NCBI GenBank assembly: GCA_947497475.1
Contig: CANMGS010000001.1
Location: forward strand, 1,261,747-1,325,746
Direction: 5' to 3'
From: an uncultured Amylibacter sp.
GTDB taxonomy: Bacteria > Pseudomonadota > Alphaproteobacteria > Rhodobacterales > Rhodobacteraceae
DNA length: 64,000 nucleotides
Within the stretch, counting starts at the first letter, position 1; each line of letters opens with the position of its first letter. Position numbers and translations under genes: made by a program. Positions 10,166-17,179 of this stretch are shown here, piece by piece. Under the pieces are notes generated by a model. The model did no database searches and was not told the origin of the DNA. It worked only from the letters and a program-made list of their open reading frames with translations.

Positions 10166-10407
10166 CTTCCTAAAGCAGTTATTTAACCAAAATTTCAGAT
10201 GTCAGTAAAAAACCTTATATGGCATTCTGGTTTATTGAATATGTGTCTGCATTCAGCCCTTAACCGCTTTTCGATATTTATGATTTCAAACCTTAAAGTT
10301 TCTCCAAAGCGGACATTGTTAGATTTACAAAAAATACATAAAACTGACATTTGGATGATTCATTTTTTGTGTAGGTCACATTCCAGACAACTGTTTTGGG
10401 TGGGGCA
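10072..10407. other. Gene-free stretch between tRNA-Trp and phnC
   Basis: The first half is repeat copy A. The rest is AT-rich with no credible coding frame; reading frames here are short and lack a ribosome binding site or any family resemblance. The expected secE and nusG are absent. A GGTGGGGC ribosome binding site for phnC lies at its right end. Confidence 0.7.
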
Positions 10408-11223
10408 ATGTTTCTTAAAATATCTGAACTTACGAAAAAATTTGATGATATATTTGCTGTAAATGACGTAAGTATTGATATTCAAGAGAGCCAAGTGATT
10501 GGAATTATCGGCGCATCAGGCGCTGGTAAATCGACATTACTTCGCATGTTAAACCGCCTTAGTGATCCCACATCTGGCGATATTATTTTCAAAGGCCGCA
10601 ACATTTCAAATTTGACGGGCGCAGAAAAACGCGCATGGCAATCTGAATGCGCGATGATTTTTCAGCAATTCAATTTGGTGCCGCGTATGGACGTGGTGTC
10701 AAACGTATTGCACGGCACATTAAACAAACGTGGCGCATTGCCAACGATGTTTAATATCTTTCCGCAAGATGAGATCCATCGTGCGATTGATATCTTAGAA
10801 CGCCTCGGTATTGCTGAGCATGCCTCTAAGCGCGCACAAGCATTATCAGGGGGGCAGCAACAACGCGTCGCAATCGCACGCGCACTGATGCAAGGCCCAG
10901 AAATTATTCTAGCGGACGAACCTATCGCTTCATTAGATCCGATGAATGCACAGATCGTTATGGATAGCTTACGCAGCATTCATGACGAAGACGGAAAACT
11001 GGTCATTTGCAACCTTCACACATTGGATACGGCACGTCGATATTGTGACCGCGTGATTGGTATGCGTGCAGGTCGCGTGGTGTTTGATGGCACAGGTGAT
11101 GAGCTGACCGTGGATGCGGCCCGTAAGATTTACGGTGCAGACGAAACCTTCTCAGAAGAAGCGACATCAACCAGCGTAGAAACACTGGAGCGTCACGATC
11201 TACCTGAGTTGGCGATTGCATAA
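10408..11223 (+). CDS. phnC: Phosphonate ABC transporter ATP-binding protein, orphan
   Basis: This 271-residue ATPase has Walker [10 protein letters not shown] near residue 33, signature [15 protein letters not shown] near 145, and Walker [13 protein letters not shown]. The PhnC family normally energises uptake of phosphonates or phosphite with PhnD (binding protein) and PhnE (permease). I chose the ATG at 10408 ([12 protein letters not shown]), 5 bases after GGTGGGG. The ORF is intact, but phnD directly downstream is truncated after 38 codons and no phnE follows, so the ATPase has no local partner and is probably a relic unless it serves another transporter. Confidence 0.88.
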   Translation: MFLKISELTKKFDDIFAVNDVSIDIQESQVIGIIGASGAGKSTLLRMLNRLSDPTSGDIIFKGRNISNLTGAEKRAWQSECAMIFQQFNLVPRMDVVSNVLHGTLNKRGALPTMFNIFPQDEIHRAIDILERLGIAEHASKRAQALSGGQQQRVAIARALMQGPEIILADEPIASLDPMNAQIVMDSLRSIHDEDGKLVICNLHTLDTARRYCDRVIGMRAGRVVFDGTGDELTVDAARKIYGADETFSEEATSTSVETLERHDLPELAIA

Positions 11224-11237
11224 ATGAAAGAAATCAA

Positions 11238-11257
11238 CCTTCGTCCTACCACGAAGG
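11238..11257 (+). terminator. Small hairpin between phnC and the phnD remnant
   Basis: CCTTCGT and ACGAAGG pair around a 6-base loop. There is no T-run, so it may stabilise or attenuate the message rather than end it. Confidence 0.35.
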
Positions 11258-11286
11258 TGGGGCGTTTCTTAACTGGAGTAAGACTG

Positions 11287-11403
11287 ATGAAAAAACTAAT
11301 CGCTGCTATTCTAGCAACAACAGCTTTAACAGGCGCTGCTGGTGCTGAAGGAATTAAAGAATTCCGTATCGGTATCTTGGGTGGTGAAAACGCACAAGGC
11401 TAG
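11287..11403 (+). pseudogene. phnD: phnD stump: phosphonate-binding protein truncated after the signal peptide
   Basis: The ATG at 11287 follows a GGAGTAAG-like ribosome binding site. The 38-residue peptide starts with a Sec signal (MKKLIAAILATTALTGAAGA) and continues with EFRIGILGGENAQ, the conserved start of mature PhnD. It then breaks into unrelated sequence and stops at TAG 11401-11403. Full PhnD proteins are about 300 residues. The break falls at about 11398-11400, where a histidine kinase tail begins in another frame. Confidence 0.8.
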
Positions 11404-11747
11404 AAGACCTGCTGGCAGAGCATGGCTTGGAGTTTAACTGGCAAATTGCCGATGAACCCAAGCTGCCACAACCAGGGCCATCACAAAACCTGAACCTTCT
11501 GCGTATTGTTCAAGAAGCAATCACGAATGTCATTAAGCACGGTGAAGCCACACATATTACCATCGCATCGGATGCAACATCAGTCACTATCAGTGATAAT
11601 GGTAAAGGGTTTGATTTAACCAAAGTTAACCAACAAAACTCTGGGCATGGAATAATGGGAATGCAACGTCGCGCAGATCAGATTGGCGCCGAATTGGAAC
11701 TATCAAGTTCATCGAACGGATCGAGTATAAAGTTAATTTGGCCATAA
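11402..11747 (+). pseudogene. C-terminal ATPase fragment of a NarL/DegS-type histidine kinase
   Basis: From about 11402 the frame reads LEDLLAEHGLEFNWQI and then an HATPase domain: N-box RIVQEAITNVIKHGEA, G1 box DNGKGF and G2 box GHGIMGMQRRA, ending at a stop at 11745-11747. These boxes are those of the HPK7/NarX-DegS class, whose partners are LuxR-type regulators. The dimerisation domain, phospho-accepting His and sensor region are all missing, and the 5' end is joined to phnD, so the gene is dead. A TTG at 11427 could start a 106-residue fragment, but no ribosome binding site supports it. Confidence 0.75.
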
Positions 11748-11910
11748 ATGTGAATGTCTAGTTTGGGTTCAAATTGTAAGACATGCTCCATGTTCTGTAA
11801 CCGTGCGCCTTAATTGATCTATTATTGCCGTAGGATATTCCCTAATTGTTATTACGTGGAAGGTTTCTTTAGCTGGCAGTAACAATGATTTTCAAAATAT
11901 CATTTTAGGT

Positions 11911-12033
11911 GAAAGGCAAATCTATGTGTCCATAAAGGCAAGAGTAGTGCGTCATTCATTTTTCCGCTCTAATAAAATCAAACACTTAGCTTGAGCAAAA
12001 AGGCAAAACCTTTTGGCCATCTATACCAGAAAC
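11911..12033 (-). repeat. Dispersed ~100 bp repeat, copy B (inverted, with an insertion)
   Basis: On the minus strand this reads GGCCAAAAGGTTTTGCC and TTTTTG, then about 45 extra bases, then TTGCCTTTATGGACACATAGA and TTTGCC. Apart from the insertion it follows copies A and C. With copy A it flanks the phnC/phnD-stump/kinase-tail block as an inverted pair. Confidence 0.7.
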
Positions 12034-12780
12034 ATCTACGTTTTTTCATTGACCCTGTCTTTGCGTAGCGGGCTCAAGTGGCCTCTAGAATTGCCCCTAG
12101 CGGGTGTAGCGGGATTGGCTTCTTAAAGGTTGACGGGGTATGCTACGGGTTCGTCCCGTGAGCTCCGTCCCCGAACGTATCTTCACCGAAGCTCCGACGC
12201 GTCCGAGGCATATCCTTACAGCAACGACTAGTCGATCCCGTTCGCCGTGCGGCCCCGATCATCGCCGCCTTTGCCCGTCAGCCCAAGATTAACGAAATGT
12301 GCATCCAAAATCGCATAAGGGTGCTGTTTCGTTAATGGCGTGCGTGCCATACGCTTTCCATACGCGGGTTTTAAGTTCAACCACCCCGATAACTTGCTCA
12401 ATCGACATCAATCAAATGCGCATTCTTGGAGAGCCCCATATACATGAAAGTAAAACGGTGGAATTCCGCCTAATGGAAAAATCGATTTTTGCCCTTTTTT
12501 GTACACAATTGAGCAAGGTTTCTATGTGTGTTCGATAAACGAAAACAAATTTCACCCCAACCTATTGGATGCCAATTCCAACCACCTACTAAATGTAGTG
12601 TGCCTAAATATTAACCACAAACACGTCACGTAATTTGTCAAAATCATGAAATCTCCCCTGAATTGTGGCAATTCCAAGGTTCTTAATGGCTTTTTAAAGG
12701 TATTTTAAACATTGCGATTTTCGCCAATTGACGAACGTCATGGTTGAATCCTAGCATTAAGGACAAGCAGAAAAACGAAC

Positions 12781-12786
12781 AGGAGG
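12781..12786 (+). promoter_or_regulatory. Ribosome binding site AGGAGG that fixes a GTG start
   Basis: A perfect AGGAGG lies 5 bases before GTG 12792. It decides between that start and the TTG at 12744, which has no such signal. Confidence 0.75.
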
Positions 12787-12791
12787 CTAAA

Positions 12792-13409
12792 GTGAAACAC
12801 GTAGGATTTACCAAGTTTCTGGATTTTACCGCACAAACAGGTAGTGCCAAAGCTGCATCAGCATTAGCGGCCTTCTACCAAAGCGGTAACATGCAAAATT
12901 CGCGTACACATTATTATGAAAACTTAAGAGAAGCCTTGATCACGGCGGAGAGGTCGGGGAAATACACCGACTGGGAAGAATTCATTCGCGACCAAAAAGA
13001 AGAAGCACAAGAAGCAACGCGCGATGCCCTGATTAAATTTTACAAATGGAAGAGCAATTATGTCTCTGCGGCATGGTTTGAACCGCCTAAACAAATCTGG
13101 GCCTTGCAAGAATTTGATGTGAACATAAATCCAGAAATAGGGCTGATACTGGACGGAGAAGTTCATGCAATCAAACTCTATATAAACAACAAGAAATTAT
13201 CTGACTTGAAAGCACAAGCGGCTGGCTTGATCATGGAAAATATGTTCCATGAACAATACCCATCGATCAAATTCGCCATTCTTGATGTCAAAGCGGAAAA
13301 GTTTCACGTGTTCAACGGCGCCTCGGAACGGTTGGATTACTTGCTGATCGGCGAAGCGGCACATTTGTCTGCAATTTTGTCAGCTGCCAAACAACGCGCA
13401 GTGGCATAA
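12792..13409 (+). CDS. Protein of unknown function, 205 residues
   Basis: I do not recognise this family. With the GTG start supported by AGGAGG, the protein is soluble, without signal peptide or membrane segment. The N-terminal 110 residues are predicted helical and rich in Lys/Glu (TDWEEFIRDQKEEAQEATRDALIKFYKWK). The C-terminal half reads INPEIGLILDGEVHAIKLYI, then LSDLKAQAAGLIMENMF, then IKFAILDVKAEKFHVF. The D-x(n)-E/K pattern with alternating strands is loosely reminiscent of a PD-(D/E)XK nuclease fold, but this is only an impression. It sits among remnants and repeats with no obvious operon partner. Confidence 0.6.
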   Translation: MKHVGFTKFLDFTAQTGSAKAASALAAFYQSGNMQNSRTHYYENLREALITAERSGKYTDWEEFIRDQKEEAQEATRDALIKFYKWKSNYVSAAWFEPPKQIWALQEFDVNINPEIGLILDGEVHAIKLYINNKKLSDLKAQAAGLIMENMFHEQYPSIKFAILDVKAEKFHVFNGASERLDYLLIGEAAHLSAILSAAKQRAVA

Positions 13410-13416
13410 GCCCATC

Positions 13417-13439
13417 TACCACCCTTGCGGGGGTGGTAT
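13417..13439 (+). terminator. Hairpin after the unknown gene
   Basis: TACCACCC and GGGTGGTA form an 8 bp GC-rich stem about 10 bases after the stop codon. It lacks a T-run, so termination efficiency is uncertain. Confidence 0.45.
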
Positions 13440-13441
13440 AT

Positions 13442-13526
13442 CGCAAGCGGGATGCCCACATTCCATTGGGGAGGATTATTAGGTGCTTGTGCGAACCATA
13501 TTTTAAGGCACCCCATCCCGCTTGCG
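13442..13526. repeat. Long-spaced 13 bp inverted repeat
   Basis: CGCAAGCGGGATG at 13442-13454 is the exact complement of CATCCCGCTTGCG at 13514-13526, with a 59-base intervening segment. It could be a structured RNA or the ends of a tiny non-autonomous element. No target duplication is obvious. Confidence 0.6.
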
Positions 13527-13735
13527 TCAATTTATAAAAGCTTGCCTAAGCTTCAAACAAAATGCGCCCAACGGATCAGAGTGGGAATTGCTTTGTAACC
13601 CCCACATACTCATCTGACACAGCTGGGCCAAACCTTGGTGACGTATTTTTAAGCATTGGGTGCAAATGCTAAGCGTGTGGAAAACGCTACAAGTCATTTG
13701 GCGTCGTAACAGTTCAGCAATAAAGAGTTTCTTAG

Positions 13736-14461
13736 ATGATCTTCAGAAACATTCTTGGGGTTAAGAAATGTCTAGACAAAAAGTATGGATTAAGAAAAAA
13801 TGTCTTAATGAGAGATTTGAATCACTATATCCCGATCTGTGTCGCACTAAGACGACTTATGCCAAACACTTTGGAAATCGTCCTGCACGATCTCACCAGT
13901 GGGAAAGTGGCCTATATTGAGAATAGTTTTTCACCACGAAAAATAGGTGATGACTCACTTCTTGATACAGCTAATTACGAGGTTGAGCTGAGGTCAGATT
14001 ATACGATTGGGCCTTATCAAAAATCAAACTCTGATGGTTCAAAAATCAAGTCAGTGTCTTCACTTATTAAAGATGATGAAGGCATAGCAATCGGGTTGCT
14101 TTGTATAAATCTCCGTGTGAATGCGTTGGAGGCCGCGAGCCAAATACTGCAAGAGATAGTATCTATCGCAAGCATAAACGTTCCAGCACCTATCTTGAAA
14201 AATGATTGGCGTGAACTTGCTAATTCTATCATTTCTAAAGCTTTAGGAACGCGGAAGTTAAGTCTGAATTCAATAAGGCGATCTGATCGCATTGATATTG
14301 TAAGAGAACTTGCCGCAGCAGAAGTTTTTGAGGCGCGCGGTTCTGTTGATTATGTTGCTGAGGCTTTAGGGGTTTCGCGCGCGAATATCTACGAATTGCT
14401 TAAATCCTCTCGCGAAAACACAGTTACTGAACTTGTGACGAAGAATGGAACTGCATCATGA
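13736..14461 (+). CDS. YheO/DauR-like transcriptional regulator
   Basis: The N-terminal half is a YheO-type PAS-like domain (residues about 28-135, including TLEIVLHDLTSGKVAYIENSF and IGLLCINLRV). The C-terminal half is a helix-turn-helix of the DauR/YheO type (about 185-230, RGSVDYVAEALGVSRANIYELL). In DauR this family senses an amino acid and controls D-arginine catabolism. The next gene, an aminotransferase, overlaps its stop codon by ATGA, so it may be a local regulator of that pathway. Two starts are possible, ATG 13736 and ATG 13808; the second gives the more typical N-terminus (MRDLNHYIPI). Confidence 0.82.
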   Translation: MIFRNILGVKKCLDKKYGLRKNVLMRDLNHYIPICVALRRLMPNTLEIVLHDLTSGKVAYIENSFSPRKIGDDSLLDTANYEVELRSDYTIGPYQKSNSDGSKIKSVSSLIKDDEGIAIGLLCINLRVNALEAASQILQEIVSIASINVPAPILKNDWRELANSIISKALGTRKLSLNSIRRSDRIDIVRELAAAEVFEARGSVDYVAEALGVSRANIYELLKSSRENTVTELVTKNGTAS

Positions 14462-15630
14462 GAAACTTTAAACCTATGCGTAATTTTGGGTTGGAGGTCT
14501 TCTTTTCAAAATGGGAATTTACTGCGCGTTATCACATGACTGCATCTGATATGGAGAGCATGACAACGGCGGATTTACTTGGCTTTGCGGATGAAGATGA
14601 CAAGCTAAACTTTGATGATCTGTGGCTTGGTTATACCGAGACTTGGGGGGCGCCAGATTTGCGCGAAACGATTGCCCAGACTTATGATCGTATGGATGCC
14701 CAGAATATTCTTTGTCTGGCTGGTGCCGGCGAGGGTTTATACATGATGGCGAAAGTTTTGCTGGATACAGATGATCATGTGATAGTGCCAACGCCAAATT
14801 ATCAAAGTGCTGAAACCGTTCCACTATCTGTTTGCGAAGTAACCGGCGTTCCTATGCATCGCGATATGAACGCATCACAAGAGTGGAGTATTGATGTTGA
14901 TGACATTAAAGCTGCTATTCGTCCTAATACAAAACTCTTGTCATTGAACTTTCCGCATAATCCAACAGGGGCTCTTTTGCCGCGCGATAAGATGGATGCA
15001 TTGGTCGATCTTTGTCGCGAGTATGGTATCTATATCCTGAGTGATGAAGTATATCGTGGGGTGGAATTAAACCCAGATGATAGGATGCCACAAATTGCCG
15101 ATATATATGAAAAAGGCGTGTCGCTTAACGTTATGTCCAAAGCATATGGATTGCCTGGCCTGCGTATTGGTTGGGTCGCGACCCAAGACTTAGATTTGCT
15201 TCAGCAGTTGGAGCGATACAAACACTACCTATCGATTTGTAATTCCGCACCATCAGAACGATTGGCGATGATAGCACTTAAGGCGCGTGATGAGATTTTT
15301 AAACGTAATCATAATTTGGTTTTAAGTAATGCAGTTCTATTGGAAGAACTCTTTGATGATTTTCCAGGGCTTGTTGAATGGCGTCGACCAATGGGGGGGT
15401 GCGTAGCTTATCCCAAATATATTGGCCCAGATGGTGGCGAAAACTTTTGCCGTTCCTTAGTTGAAGACAGTAGTGTCTTATTGTTGCCGAGTTCCATTTA
15501 CGAATCTGAAGTTTCCAATACTCCCAAAGATCATTTTCGTATTGGGATAGGGAGAGAAAAGGGGTTCAAAGAAGGGTTGGTAGCTATGCGTGAACACTTC
15601 GAAAAGAAATACTCAAGCTTTACAAAATAA
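14458..15630 (+). CDS. Class I/II PLP-dependent aminotransferase
   Basis: This 390-residue fold-type I aminotransferase has AGAGEGLYM near residue 83, NFPHNPTGALLP at about 164, SDEVYRG at about 197, and the PLP lysine in SKAYGLPGLRIGW at about 226. The closest impression is the VioD/capreomycidine-synthase-like branch of class I/II enzymes. It starts at ATG 14458, overlapping the stop of the YheO-like gene (ATGA). It is followed by a broken ornithine cyclodeaminase gene, so the set looks like a former amino-acid pathway operon. The substrate is unknown. Confidence 0.85.
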   Translation: MRNFKPMRNFGLEVFFSKWEFTARYHMTASDMESMTTADLLGFADEDDKLNFDDLWLGYTETWGAPDLRETIAQTYDRMDAQNILCLAGAGEGLYMMAKVLLDTDDHVIVPTPNYQSAETVPLSVCEVTGVPMHRDMNASQEWSIDVDDIKAAIRPNTKLLSLNFPHNPTGALLPRDKMDALVDLCREYGIYILSDEVYRGVELNPDDRMPQIADIYEKGVSLNVMSKAYGLPGLRIGWVATQDLDLLQQLERYKHYLSICNSAPSERLAMIALKARDEIFKRNHNLVLSNAVLLEELFDDFPGLVEWRRPMGGCVAYPKYIGPDGGENFCRSLVEDSSVLLLPSSIYESEVSNTPKDHFRIGIGREKGFKEGLVAMREHFEKKYSSFTK

Positions 15631-15641
15631 GGCCAGTTTAC

Positions 15642-15794
15642 ATGCGTATTATCTCTTTAGGAGAAATTCAAAATGTGATCACTTATCCTGATGCTATCGA
15701 AGCAGTTAAATCTGGTTTTGTCTCTTATTCGAATGGATTGATCAACCAACCAGAGCCAATGCAAATATTTGTTTTCAAAAATGTCGAATGGTGA
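15642..15794 (+). pseudogene. Ornithine cyclodeaminase/mu-crystallin family, N-terminal remnant
   Basis: Fifty codons from ATG 15642 (MRIISLGEIQNVITYPDAIE, then AVKSGFVSYSNGLINQPEP) match the start of the ornithine cyclodeaminase/mu-crystallin family. The frame stops at TGA 15792-15794. The next conserved segment (a GDL-like stretch) appears only in a shifted frame and then decays. Intact members are about 310-330 residues. It begins 11 bases after the aminotransferase stop, as expected for a former operon partner. Confidence 0.7.
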
Positions 15795-15931
15795 TTTAGA
15801 GCTTAAATTAGAGCTAATAATATTGCGACTGAATTATCAGTATTATTGACAGCAGCGATGGAATATCACTAAGTGAATTACCATACGAAAATTCTAATAC
15901 TTTATTGAGATACACGTTAGGAATATAGAAC

Positions 15932-16867
15932 ATGAACCTGCGGGATTTTCTCTATGTCATAGCTTTGGCAGAACACAAGAATTTCACGCGTGCTGCTAAA
16001 GTTGCAAATGTCAGCCAACCTGCGTTGTCAAACCAGATTAAAAAGCTTGAGGCAGAGCTGGGTTTCGAAATTTTTGAACGTAATAAAAATGAAGTGGTTT
16101 TAACTGATTTTGGCGTCGAGTTTTTGGGTGTGGCTCGTGAGATAAATGGGCTTGTTGAAAGTATCGCCGATCTTACGCAAAAACATAATAAAATTGAGGC
16201 AACGCCTTTGAGACTTGGTATTACACCAACCTTGGCGGCCTATCTTTCGCAATATTTTAGAGAGCTTTTCTCGAAACTTTACCCTGATGTGAGTTTAATC
16301 ATTGTGGAAGAGTACCCAAAAATCCTTGCTGATATGGTAAATGAAAAAACTGTTGATATCGCATTTATAGCACGTAAGAGCTATATTGGTTTACCCAAAG
16401 CAACCTCAAGTTCGATAAATTTTTCTTCGCTTTGGATGGAACCGCTCTTTTTGGGGGTCCGCAAAGGACATCCTCTTGTCCAGAAATCGAGTATCCATGC
16501 TTATGAAGTTCCAGCAAACCTATTGATCCGTTTTGAAACGTCTTTCGGTTATGAGCTTGAAAATGACCTACCGGAACAGCCAGAAAATATATCGGACTTA
16601 GTGGGTATTGATGTACGTTCAGCACGCTTTGAAACTGTATGCAGATATGTCGCGCAAAGCGATGCCTGTACGATGATAAATGCAATTGCTGCAACACAAC
16701 TTAAAAACGATGGTTTTGGTCTGGATTTTATCCCGTTTGTTGGTGAAGGTAATATGAGAGAATTAGGTGTAATAACACGCGCAGAATATCCACACCAAGA
16801 AATGGTTGAAGCGATATGCACCTATATTAGAAGCGCTCCGCCGCTTGGTACACTGTCATCAAATTGA
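15932..16867 (+). CDS. LysR-family transcriptional regulator (OxyR-like type)
   Basis: This 311-residue protein has an N-terminal winged HTH at residues 1-60 (MNLRDFLYVIALAEHKNFTRAA, SQPALSNQIKKLEAELG) and a C-terminal periplasmic-binding-like effector domain (about 90-300). The HTH resembles the OxyR/CysB-type branch, but the effector domain lacks an obvious OxyR redox cysteine pair, so peroxide sensing should not be assumed. It stands alone, 137 bases after the broken cyclodeaminase and 312 bases before the large secreted-protein gene. Its target is unknown. Confidence 0.85.
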   Translation: MNLRDFLYVIALAEHKNFTRAAKVANVSQPALSNQIKKLEAELGFEIFERNKNEVVLTDFGVEFLGVAREINGLVESIADLTQKHNKIEATPLRLGITPTLAAYLSQYFRELFSKLYPDVSLIIVEEYPKILADMVNEKTVDIAFIARKSYIGLPKATSSSINFSSLWMEPLFLGVRKGHPLVQKSSIHAYEVPANLLIRFETSFGYELENDLPEQPENISDLVGIDVRSARFETVCRYVAQSDACTMINAIAATQLKNDGFGLDFIPFVGEGNMRELGVITRAEYPHQEMVEAICTYIRSAPPLGTLSSN

Positions 16868-17179
16868 TTTTCAAATTGTGAACTAGTGCAAAAATACTGT
16901 GCGGGCTGTTGCATTTTATCAGTATAGCATCAAAGGCACACACTTTTTCGTGTTTAGGTGTTAATGAATAGTATGAGCCTTTGTGATCAAGTCACATAGT
17001 TATTTGATTTAAAATAGTTTTAATTATTTCACCCTCACGATAAATGTGAGTATTTCAAATACTTATAGGCTCTATTTGGAAAATGAATTTCCGTAAAAAT
17101 GGGGCTTCTCCATATTGATTAGGACGCAGACGACATCCCCAGATGTTGACTGCCCCCGAAACTTAAATGGAGCTCTCCA
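16868..17179. other. AT-rich upstream region of the RTX protein gene
   Basis: No gene is visible. It contains short dyads, GTGA/TCAC at 16983-16994 and CTCAC/GTGAG at 17034-17050, either of which could be a regulator site or part of a leader. The promoter of the secreted-protein operon must lie here. Confidence 0.5.

Larger units (their letters stand above)
11748..12791. other. About 1 kb without a recognisable gene
   Basis: It holds repeat copy B (11911-12033), then a visibly GC-richer stretch at about 12055-12290 unlike the flanking AT-rich DNA, then AT-rich sequence up to the ribosome binding site of the next gene. One open frame runs from about 12162 through 12342 (containing LVDPVRRAAPIIAAFA), but I see no start signal and recognise no family. 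A 79-residue frame at 12299-12538 has biased, low-information composition and is not credible. Confidence 0.6.
13410..13735. other. Non-coding spacer with two inverted repeats
   Basis: Immediately after the unknown gene there is a hairpin TACCACCC/GGGTGGTA, then a 13 bp perfect inverted repeat spanning 13442-13526. The remaining 200 bases before the YheO-like gene are AT-rich with no gene visible. Confidence 0.6.

Noticed and set aside
12055-12290. tmRNA, RNase P RNA or 6S RNA in the GC-rich block
   Set aside because: No tag-peptide frame, no RNase P core sequence and no 6S bubble pattern could be found by eye, so none is claimed.
12299-12538. 79-residue frame after the GC-rich block
   Set aside because: No ribosome binding site or family resemblance, and the composition looks like translated non-coding DNA.
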